Shown one piece after another: positions 45,980-53,905 of a DNA stretch of 64,000 bases. Position 1 is the stretch's first letter. Every line of letters begins with the position of its first letter. The position numbers were made by a program, and so were the translations under genes. This DNA is from an uncultured Burkholderiales bacterium (GTDB lineage: Bacteria > Pseudomonadota > Gammaproteobacteria > Burkholderiales > Burkholderiaceae_C), in contig CAIJQQ010000003.1 of the NCBI GenBank assembly GCA_903822825.1, forward strand, positions 82,526 to 146,525, in the 5' to 3' direction. The notes beneath the pieces are model-generated. The model was given only the letters and a program-made list of their open reading frames with translations, had not been told where the DNA came from and did not search any database.

Positions 45980-46531
45980 ATGAAAACACGCCAACCTCTC
46001 CACGCAGCCCTTTTGTGCTTCGGCCTGCTGTCACTCACTGCGGCGCAGGCCGAGATGATGAGCAAGCCCGACTACAAAGCGGGCAAGACGCGCATCAGCG
46101 AAACCTACAAAGCGGACAAAGTCGCATGCAAGTCACATTCAGGCAACGCCAAAGACGTGTGCGAAGAGGAAGCCAAAGGCAAGGAAAAAGTGGCCCGCGC
46201 TGAGCTGGAATTGAGCTACACAGGCAAAGCGGCTGATAGCAACAAAGTGCAGGTGGTCAAAGCCAAAGCAGCCTACGAAGTGGCCAAAGAAAAATGCGAC
46301 GACCTGGCAGGCAACGCCAAGAACGTGTGCGTGCAAGAAGCCAAAGCCGTCGAGCAAAAAGCACTGGCTGACGTCAAGATGGGCAAAGAAATTGGTGACG
46401 CTAAAAAAGACGCCAACGATGACAAGATGTACGCCGACTACAAAGTCGCCATGGAAAAATGCGACGCCTTGGCAGGCGACGCCAAGGCCAGCTGCGTGAC
46501 AGCGGCCAAGAGCAAGTTCGGCAAAAAATAA
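45980..46531 (+). CDS. Exported Lys/Cys-rich repeat protein (three CX10C repeats)
   Basis: 183 residues with signal peptide ending LTAAQAE and AGGGAA upstream of the ATG. Three copies of a helical repeat follow, near residues 30, 95 and 155: YKADKVACKSHSGNAKDVC, YEVAKEKCDDLAGNAKNVC and YKVAMEKCDALAGDAKASC, each with cysteines spaced CX10C. The product is very basic and probably periplasmic. Similar proteins in this order are often named TolA-like for their Ala/Lys content, but no TolA domain is present. Function unknown. Confidence 0.75.
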   Translation: MKTRQPLHAALLCFGLLSLTAAQAEMMSKPDYKAGKTRISETYKADKVACKSHSGNAKDVCEEEAKGKEKVARAELELSYTGKAADSNKVQVVKAKAAYEVAKEKCDDLAGNAKNVCVQEAKAVEQKALADVKMGKEIGDAKKDANDDKMYADYKVAMEKCDALAGDAKASCVTAAKSKFGKK

Positions 46532-46547
46532 GCTGGGCTAAAGTACA

Positions 46548-46571
46548 ACGGCGCCTGAGGGCGCCGTTTTT
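46548..46571 (+). terminator. Intrinsic terminator after the CX10C repeat gene
   Basis: Stem ACGGCGCC/GGCGCCGT, loop TGAG, followed by TTTTTC; strong Rho-independent signal 17 bp after the stop codon. Confidence 0.85.
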
Positions 46572-46661
46572 CTTGATAACAACAGAAATCACCACAACGC
46601 AGCCTTCGCCTCTTGCGTTCAAGCAAGTTCAGCAACTTTAACTATGGTCTGAAATCAACAA

Positions 46662-46690
46662 TTGCCAAACATAGGCCATTGGCCTACACT
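46662..46690 (+). promoter_or_regulatory. brnT promoter with overlapping palindromic operator
   Basis: TTGCCA (46662-46667) and TACACT (46685-46690) are 17 bp apart, a good -35/-10 pair. The dyad TAGGCCA-T-TGGCCTA (46672-46686) fills the spacer and touches the -10. The -10 ends 5 bp before the brnT ATG, so the transcript may be leaderless. The arrangement suits autorepression by the toxin-antitoxin complex. Confidence 0.6.
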
Positions 46691-46695
46691 AAGGC

Positions 46696-46977
46696 ATGGA
46701 ATTCGAATGGGATGAAACCAAAAGCGAAACCTGTTTTCAGGAACGGGGGTTCGACTTTGCTTATGCGGCCCAAGCCTTCTTTGACACCAACCGACTCATC
46801 CGCGCAGACCAGCGACACAGCTACGGCGAGGAACGATTCCAACTCACAGGGCGCATCGGGTCACGCATTTTTGTGGTGGTCTACACCCCTCGCGCCAACG
46901 CAACCCGCAGCATCTCCGCCAGAAAAGCAAACACCCGAGAGGTCAAGCACTATGAAAACGACACGAATGAAGATTGA
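46696..46977 (+). CDS. brnT: BrnT-family ribonuclease toxin
   Basis: 93 residues. MEFEWDETKSETCFQERGFDFAYAAQAFFD and the C-terminal IFVVVYTPRANATRSISARKANTREVKHYE follow the BrnT/DUF497 pattern (FEWDxxK, R-x-I-SARKA-x-x-R-E). BrnT proteins are RelE-fold mRNA-cleaving toxins. The usual histidine in the EKHG motif position is replaced (QERG), so activity is not certain. The antitoxin frame starts inside its 3' end (26-nt overlap). Confidence 0.85.
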   Translation: MEFEWDETKSETCFQERGFDFAYAAQAFFDTNRLIRADQRHSYGEERFQLTGRIGSRIFVVVYTPRANATRSISARKANTREVKHYENDTNED

Positions 46978-47287
46978 CCCCGCAAAGATGGCTGGGCAAA
47001 CCATCGGGCGAATCAACCCCGCCCAGGTCGATGCCACCACAGAAACGCAAATGACCGTACAAATGGCGCAAGACGAAGCACTGGCCATGCAAGACGCGGC
47101 CAAGTTTGCCCGCCGCGTGCGCCGCCGTCTGGGCTTCAGCCAGGCTGAATTTGCTACACGCATCGATGTGTCACTGGAAACCATCCGCAACTGGGAACAA
47201 GGAAAACGCAGCCCCACTGGCGCAGCCAAGGCCTTGCTCAAGGTCTTGGACAAAGCGCCTGAAGCGGCGCTGGCAGCATTGCACTGA
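46952..47287 (+). CDS. HTH (XRE-type) antitoxin partner of BrnT
   Basis: 111 residues, start ATG 46952 overlapping brnT (ATG 46967 also possible). An N-terminal stretch (KIDPAKMAGQTIGRINPAQVDATTE) probably wraps the toxin, followed by a Cro/C1 helix-turn-helix: VRRRLGFSQAEFATRIDVSLETIRNWEQGKRSPTGAAKALLKVLD. Classical BrnA antitoxins are ribbon-helix-helix proteins; here the DNA-binding part is XRE type. It likely neutralises BrnT and represses the shared promoter. Confidence 0.82.
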   Translation: MKTTRMKIDPAKMAGQTIGRINPAQVDATTETQMTVQMAQDEALAMQDAAKFARRVRRRLGFSQAEFATRIDVSLETIRNWEQGKRSPTGAAKALLKVLDKAPEAALAALH

Positions 47288-47312
47288 AGTAAGCCATGAA
47301 ACCGTATTGACC

Positions 47313-47504
47313 ATGACCCAAAAAATCAAAGTGGCCGACCTGCCCGACTTCGATATGGCCGAATACCTCAAGACCGACGAGGACGTGGCTAACTAATTGA
47401 CGCTTGTTCTGGAAGAAAACGACCCCGCCGAGCTAACCCACGCGCTGGGCACCATTGCCCGCGCACGCGGCGTGACAGAAGTAGCGCAGCCGTTAAAGGC
47501 TTGA
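47313..47504 (+). pseudogene. Decayed addiction-module antidote (HigA-type) gene with internal stop
   Basis: The frame opens MTQKIKVADLPDFDMAEYLKTDEDVAN and meets TAA at 47394-47396, where homologues have a tyrosine. The same frame then continues LTLVLEENDPAELTHALG and TIARARGVTEVAQPLKA up to TGA at 47504. The pattern D-x-AEYL-x-x-(E/D)ED...YL...LEENDP...AL...IARARG is that of 'probable addiction module antidote' proteins of about 95-100 residues; the HTH part after TEVAQ is missing. Both a nonsense change and a 3' truncation are visible. No toxin gene accompanies it. Confidence 0.8.
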
Positions 47505-47524
47505 GCCGCAAGACCAAGTGCGCC

Positions 47525-47548
47525 AAGGCACCTTCGGGTGCCTTTTTT
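47525..47548 (+). terminator. Intrinsic terminator after the antidote pseudogene
   Basis: Stem AAGGCACC/GGTGCCTT with TTCG loop and six T residues; ends the toxin-antitoxin block. Confidence 0.88.
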
Positions 47549-47694
47549 CATGGCCGATGAAAAAATAGTTACCCAAAAATCATCAACTCCGTCAACACCA
47601 CCAGGACAACTATTGCATCTGAAAAATTCATCAAACGCGTTTTCATAGACTGTGCAGCGAAGACTTTTCGCGTTCAAAAAGAGACAAGCACAGC

Positions 47695-48582
47695 ATGAGC
47701 GCAACCAATGAAATGCCCACCTTCGACACCCTGTTCGAGCCCCTGCTCGCAGCGCTTCGTGCATTGGGTGGCTCAGGCAGCATTGAGGAAATTTATGCCA
47801 AGACCGTCGAGGTCGCAGGCATCTCTGAAGACTTGGCATCACAGATGCACCATCCAGACAAAAGCAACATGACCAAAGTGGGCTACCGGCTCACCTGGGC
47901 AAGGACTTATCTGCGCAAATACGGATTGTTGGAAAACTCCAGCCGTGGCGTCTGGTCACTGACGGCCAAAGGCAACAGTGCCGACAAGATCAACACCGCA
48001 GAGATTGTCAAAGCTGTTCGCAACATGGATCGGCCAGAGCCGAACAAGCGGACCAAAAAAACCGAATCCATTGAATTGGATTTTGGAAAAGACCTACCAG
48101 AAGAAGACCGCTGGAAAGACAAGCTGAACGCAGTGCCAACCCAGCAACTCAGTCCGCAAGGCTTTGAGCGTTTAGTGCAGCGCATCCTGCGCGAATCGGG
48201 TTTTGTGGCGGTGGAAGTCACTGGCCGAACGGGCGACGGCGGCATTGATGGCAAAGGCATCGCCCGCATCAATGGATTCATGAGCTTTCATGTCCTCTTT
48301 CAGTGCAAGCGCTACAAAGGTGCGGTCGGCTCCAGCGAAATCGGCGACTTTCGGGGTGCCATGGTCGGCCGGGCAGACAAAGGGCTGTTCATCACCACGG
48401 GTAATTTCACCACTGGGGCCATCAAAGAAGCCACTCGGGACGGTGCACCGCCGATTGACTTGGTGGATGGCGATGAGCTGGCTGAAAAGCTGAAAGAACT
48501 GTCTCTGGGTGTGACCACGGAACTGGTACCACGTGTGGTGGTGAATCCGGATTGGTTTGTGGGACTCTCCAATGTGAAATGA
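47695..48582 (+). CDS. Mrr-type restriction endonuclease
   Basis: 295 residues. An N-terminal winged-helix Mrr_N domain (FDTLFEPLLAALRALGGSGSIEEIYAK ... YLRKYGLLENSSRGVWSLT) is followed by the Mrr catalytic domain: GFERLVQRILRESGF, GRTGDGGIDGKG (catalytic D185) and FQCKRYKG (Q203, K205), i.e. the PD-(D/E)xK variant with QxK. Such enzymes cut modified DNA (type IV restriction). All visible catalytic residues are present, so this is the one intact nuclease in the island. No ribosome-binding site stands out before ATG 47695. Confidence 0.88.
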   Translation: MSATNEMPTFDTLFEPLLAALRALGGSGSIEEIYAKTVEVAGISEDLASQMHHPDKSNMTKVGYRLTWARTYLRKYGLLENSSRGVWSLTAKGNSADKINTAEIVKAVRNMDRPEPNKRTKKTESIELDFGKDLPEEDRWKDKLNAVPTQQLSPQGFERLVQRILRESGFVAVEVTGRTGDGGIDGKGIARINGFMSFHVLFQCKRYKGAVGSSEIGDFRGAMVGRADKGLFITTGNFTTGAIKEATRDGAPPIDLVDGDELAEKLKELSLGVTTELVPRVVVNPDWFVGLSNVK

Positions 48583-48589
48583 ATGCACT

Positions 48590-48799
48590 GTGAGTCCCTT
48601 TTTACAAAAGCAACAAGCCTTCTTGGCCTTTGTGCTGGACCAGTACGTGACCCTAGGCGTGGACCAACTCGACGCCGACAAACTCACCCCACTGCTCAAG
48701 CTGCGCTACAACGCGCTGAATGACGCGATGGCGGAATTGAGGGATGCGGTGCAGGTCAGGCAGGCGTTTGTGGGGATGCAGAGGTATTTGTACAAATGA
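48590..48799 (+). pseudogene. 3' fragment resembling a type I restriction HsdR subunit (EcoEI_R_C-like)
   Basis: A 69-codon frame (GTG start, closed by a stop 5 codons upstream): FLAFVLDQYVTLGVDQLDADKLTPLLKLRYNALNDAMAEL ... AFVGMQRYLYK. This matches my knowledge of the extreme C-terminus of some HsdR/helicase-like restriction subunits (F-L-x-F-V-L-x-Q-Y-V...G-V-x-E-L-D...K-L-x-x-L-L-x-L-K-Y). No motor or nuclease part and no hsdM or hsdS are present, so it is read as a remnant, though it could be expressed as a small protein. It overlaps the following HNH gene by 4 nt. Confidence 0.6.
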
Positions 48800-49907
48800 A
48801 AAAATGTTTTTGGTGCGATTTTAATACAACAACCGATAAGGAAATTGCTAAATCCAATACTAATTTTCGACTTGCTGATCGTGAACATGTATTCCCAGAA
48901 GCATTAGATGGCGACTTAACTGTTCCAGAAGGCCTGGTTTGCAAGTACTGCAATGGCAGCCTAAGCATAATTGACGAAAGACTTAAATATTCATGCCAAG
49001 CATTAATGGAGCTTTATCAAAAGTCATCCATTATTAAAGGCAGCCCTATTGGCAAGAGGCGCCAAGGCGAAAAGCAAAAAAAGAAAGAGAAAGATGTTAA
49101 CAATATTAAAAGCACTCATTCATAACTAAGAATACTTCGGGAAAAAGATAACAGCACAGTAATTTACGAAAATTTCTCTAATGAAATTGAAGAGCTGGCC
49201 TACAATACAAATCTCAGTAAGGGTTTGCATAAGTGCGCGATAAACTCCTACCTTCACAATTCAAATAATCAAATAAATACCATAAATTTAGATAAAATAA
49301 AAGAATATATCCTCGAGAAAAATTACAAAAACGAACACAACTGGTCCTACGCCGTCTGCCAAGCAAATAATAATTCATTTGCGAGATTTCCTCCTCGATA
49401 CATTCCTATAGCAAGCGAAGAAAACCATCAAATCTCAGCCATGGTTTTGATTTTCCCATCTGCTATTTACATAATCGGACTTTATCCTGGCATAATTAAT
49501 GGACCCAATCTTCAATCAATTATTAACACAATTCCAAATCTAAATGGTTTTTTGTAAATTCTAATTTTTCTTACAAAGAACACTACAAAAAATTATTCAA
49601 ATTTGAAGGCCTATCGAAAACCTCATATTTTGGACAAAATTGCGGACTAGATTTCGAAATATTCGTAAAGTCAAAACCACAGGTAGTCATACCAAGCGAA
49701 GAATGTCATCCAACAGCCATTTGCACATACTGCAGCAACAGTACAACACTCGGTTTCGCTATCGCTAAAGAGATTGCGGACTCAGGACACCTTTTAAATA
49801 TTTCGTTAAGTACAACTTGTGTTCATTGCGAATCGCACATTATTTGTGATCAAAGGGATATAAACATCAATGATTCAACTGCCCCCAAGCCTTCTCCAGC
49901 CGCTTGA
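48796..49907 (+). pseudogene. HNH-type nuclease gene broken by an in-frame stop and a frameshift
   Basis: The frame starts MKKCFWCDFN with zinc ligands C4/C7 and C49/C52 around REHVFPEAL (H31), an HNH_5-like module. It stops at TAA 49123-49125, continues in the same frame (LRILREKDNSTVIYENFSNE ... GLHKCAINSYLHNS) to TAA 49555, and coding resumes one base shifted after a T6 run (49548-49553): VNSNFSYKEHYKKLF ... ICTYC ... CVHC, ending TGA 49905-49907. The last dozen codons lie antisense to the end of hrpA. The DNA is strikingly AT-rich compared with its surroundings, a sign of recent transfer. Two independent lesions argue for a pseudogene. Confidence 0.7.
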
Positions 49908-52900
49908 TGCTGACAGGCTGCGGGGTGCGCAACTCTTGTGCGAAGAAGCTCACGCGCAGCTCTTCCAGTAGCCAGCGGAACTCCAGCATGCGGGCGTCTT
50001 GCGCGCCTTTGCGTTCGGCCACCAGACGCCAGTAGCGTTGCTCTTGCGGTTTCAGCTCGGCTAGGCGTTGGGCGTCGCGGGCGGGGTCAGCGCGGTATTT
50101 GTCCAAGCGCAGGGTCACGGCTTTGAGGTAGCGGGCGCAGTGCTGCAGCTGCGGCCACGGGGTGGCGGCCATGAAGTTTTTGGGCATCAGGCGTTGCAAT
50201 TGCGCTGTGCAGTCTGCCGTCGCGTCAGGGGCATTTTTGGTGTCCTTGATCTTGCGGGTGGCCGCGCCAAACTCCAGCAAGATGGTGCCCGCCAGCCGAG
50301 CCACTTCGTTGGCAATCAGGGTCAGGCGCCCTCGGCCTTCTTCGATGCGGCGCTTGAAGGTGATTTCATCGTTGGGCAGCGGGTCGAGCAAAAAGGCGCG
50401 GTCGAGCGCCACGTCGATGATCTGGGTTTTCAGCTCGTCTGCCGTACCCAGCGGCATGTAGGCCACGGCCATCTTTTGCAAGTCGGGGATGTTTTTCTCA
50501 AGGTACTTGAGCGCGTCTTTGATTTGCAGCGCAAACAGGCGGCGCAGGCCCGCGCGGTTTTTGGCGGCGGCCACGTCGGGCTCGTCAAACACCTCGATGG
50601 TCACAGCATCTTGCATGTCCACCAGCGCGGGGAACCCAATCAAGGTCTGGCCGCCTTTGCTGATCTCCATCAACTCGGGCAGTTCGCCAAAGGTCCAGGT
50701 GGTGTAGCGCTGGGGGGCCAGGGCTTTGGGCGCGGCTGGTTTTTCCCCTCGCGCTGACGTGTTGCGTCCACCCGCATCGCGCTGAGGCGAATGGGGGTTT
50801 GACCCCGATTGTTTGGACTCGCCGCTATTGGGGGCTTGAGGCACTGCCGCAGGCGCTGCAGCCACTTTGAGCTGCGCCAGCGCCTGAAACGCACCACGGG
50901 CTTTGGCACCCAGTTCGCCTTTGAGCGCGCCCAGGTTGCGGCCCATGCCCAGCTGGCGGCCGTGCTCGTCCACCACGCACAGGTTCATGAACAGGTGCGG
51001 GCTGAGCATCTCGTGTTTGAAATCGGTCCGCTTGATGTCCAGACTGGTTTCGTCGCGGGCTTTTTTGAGCAGCACGTCGGTGAGCGACCCGCTGCCAAAC
51101 AGCTCGGGCACCGACAGTTCGGCCGCCATGCGCGTGGCCGATTCGGGCAGCGGCACAAAGCGGCTGCGTGGGCGCTGCGGCAGGCTTTTGAGCAGCGCCT
51201 GAATCTTGTCTTTGAGCAAACCGGGCACCAGCCACTCGCAGCGGTCTTCACTGACTTGGTTCAGCACAAACAAAGGCACCGTGACAGTCACGCCGTCGCG
51301 GGCATCGCCCGGCTCGTGCAGATAAGTGGCCTGGCAGTCGGTACCGCCCAAGCGGATGTGTTTGGGAAAGGCTTGCGTGGTGATGCCTGCCGCTTCGTGG
51401 CGCATCAGCTCTTCGCGGCTCAGCAGCAACAGGCGTGGCTGCTTGGCGCTCTCATGGCGGTACCAGTCTTCCAGCAGGCGGCCGCTGCACACCTCAGGCG
51501 GGATCTGCTGGTCGTAAAAAGCATAGATCAGCTCGTCGTCTACCAACACGTCTTGGCGGCGCGACTTGTGCTCGAGCTCTTCGACCTTGGCGATCATCTT
51601 GTGGTTGGCGGCCAGGAACGGCAGCTTGGTCTCCCACTGGTCACCCACCAGCGCTTCGCGGATGAAAATCTCGCGGGCACCGTGCAGGTCCACCCGGCTG
51701 TAGGCGGTGCGCCGCCCGCTGTAGACCACCAGGCCGTAAAGCGTGGCCCGCTCCAGCGCCACCACTTCGGCAGATTTCTTTTCCCAATGCGGGTCGAGCA
51801 CTTGTTTCTTGAGCAAGTGCGCACCGACTTGCTCCAGCCACTGCGGCTCGATGGCCGCAATGCCCCGGCCAAACAGGCGGGTGGTCTCGACCAGTTCGGC
51901 CACCACGATCCAGCGGCCGGGCTTTTTGCTCAGGTGCGCGCCGGGGTGTTTGTGGAACTTGATGCCGCGTGCGCCCAGATAGGCTTCTTCGTCTTCGAGC
52001 TTGTAGCCCACGTTGCCCAGCAGGCCCGCCAGCATGGACAGGTGCAATTGCTCGTAGCTCGCGGGTTGCGTGTTGATGCGCCACTTGTGCTCGGCCACCA
52101 CCGTGAGCAGCTGGGTGTGCGTGTCGCGCCACTCGCGCACGCGGCGGATGTTGATGAAGTTCTGGCGCAGCAGCTGCTCGTATTGGCGGTTGCTCAACTT
52201 GTGCTGCGGCGCTTCTTGCGCGGGCGCATTCAATTGGGATCTGACCCCAATTGATTTGGATGGGCCGCCTCGGGCTTCGTGAATCCATTTCCAGAGCTTG
52301 AGGTAACCCGTGAACTCGCTCTTGTCATCGTCGAACTTGGCGTGTTGCTGGTCGGCTTGGGCTTGGGCGTCCATGGGGCGGTCGCGCACGTCTTGCACGC
52401 TCATGGCGCTGGCGATCACCAGCACTTCTTCGAGCGCTTCGCGGCCACGGGCTTCCAGAATCATGCGGCCCACGCGGGGGTCCAGCGGCAGGCGAGCCAG
52501 CTCTTTGCCAATCGGCGTCAGCTCGTTGTCGTCATCGACTGCGCCCAGCTCGGCCAGCAACTGGTAGCCGTCTGTGATCGCACGTTTGGACGGTGCTTCG
52601 ATGAACGGAAAGTCTTCCACCACGCCCAGGTGCAGCGACTTCATGCGCAAAATCACACCCGCCAAGGACGAGCGCAAGATTTCCGGGTCGGTAAAGCGGG
52701 GGCGGCCCGCAAAGTCTTTGTCGTCGTACAGGCGAATGCAGATGCCGTTGGCCACGCGGCCGCAGCGGCCCGCACGCTGGTTGGCCGCGGCTTGGCTGAT
52801 CGGCTCGACCATCAGCTGCTCGACCTTGCTGCGCAGGCTGTAGCGCTTGACGCGGGCAGTGCCTGCGTCGATCACATAACGGATACCGGGCACCGTCAAA

Positions 52901-53840
52901 GACGTTTCGGCCACGTTGGTGGCCAGCACGATGCGGCGGCCGTTGGACGCTTCAAAAATCTGGTCTTGCTCGGCCTGCGACAGGCGGGCAAACATGGGCA
53001 ACACTTCGGCGTTGCGGGTCAGCGGCTGGTGCGCCAAGTGCTTGCGCAGGTGGTCGGCGGCTTCGCGGATTTCGCGCTCGCCGGGCAAAAAGATCAGGAT
53101 GTCGCCCCCTGCCCCGCCTTGCCAGAGTTCGTCCACGCCGTCGGCAATCGCGTCATTCAGGCCGTAGTCACGCGACTCTTCAAACGGGCGGTAGCGCTGC
53201 TCGACAGGAAAGGTGCGGCCTGACACCATGATGACCGGGGCCGGGCCGTTGCGCGAGGCAAAGTGTTTGGCAAAGCGGTCAGCGTCAATCGTGGCCGAAG
53301 TGACGACTATCTTCAGGTCCGGCCTGCGCGGCAAAATTTGGCGCAGGTAGCCCAGCAAAAAGTCGATGTTCAGGCTGCGTTCGTGTGCCTCGTCGATGAT
53401 GATGGTGTCGTAGGCCTGCAGCAGCGGTCGGTCTGGGTTTCGGCCAGCAAGATGCCGTCGGTCATCAGTTTGACCGAGGCGTTTTTGCTCAGGCGGTCTT
53501 GGAACCGCACCTTGAAGCCCACCACCTCGCCCAGCGGCGTCTTGAGTTCTTCGGCAATCCGCTTGGCCACCGAGCTGGCCGCAATGCGCCTGGGCTGGGT
53601 GTGGCCGATCATGCGGGCACGTTCACCCGGCTTTGCATTGAGCTTGCCGCGCCCCAGCGCCAGCGCGATTTTGGGCAGCTGCGTGGTCTTACCCGAGCCG
53701 GTTTCTCCGCACACGATGATGACCTGGTGCTGGTCCATGGCGGCCATGATTTCGTCACGGCGGGCAGAGACGGGCAGGCCTTCGGGGAAATCGATTTGGA
53801 GTGGGGTGTCGGACAAGGCGAAAACTTCTGTGAAAATCAA
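49867..53840 (-). pseudogene. hrpA: ATP-dependent RNA helicase HrpA, frameshifted before the DEAH box
   Basis: DEAH-box helicase of about 1,320 codons. The first frame (from TTG 53840, or TTG 53816 giving a start like [13 protein letters not shown]) carries Walker [18 protein letters not shown] and [16 protein letters not shown], then reads out of frame and stops at 53370. One C appears to be missing near 53425 (plus strand: CAGCGGTCGG where CAGCGGGTCGG restores the frame). In the restored frame the next residues are [20 protein letters not shown], followed by intact motifs SATI, ATNVAETSLTVPG, QRAGRCGR and the long HrpA C-terminal domain to 49867. Either a recent inactivating deletion or a sequencing error; everything downstream is undamaged. 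Confidence 0.85.
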
Positions 53841-53905
53841 TGCAAGAACAGCCCGGGATTATCCCCGCCCGACGCCCCGCCACCTTTGCCTCCCCCAGAT
53901 TGCCC

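Noticed and set aside
50809..52254. 481-residue plus-strand frame opposite hrpA
   Set aside because: Lies antisense to conserved helicase domains and shows no recognisable protein signature.
53370..53480. Programmed frameshift in hrpA
   Set aside because: No slippery heptamer or downstream stimulatory structure is evident, and HrpA is not known to use recoding; a one-base deletion or sequencing error is simpler.
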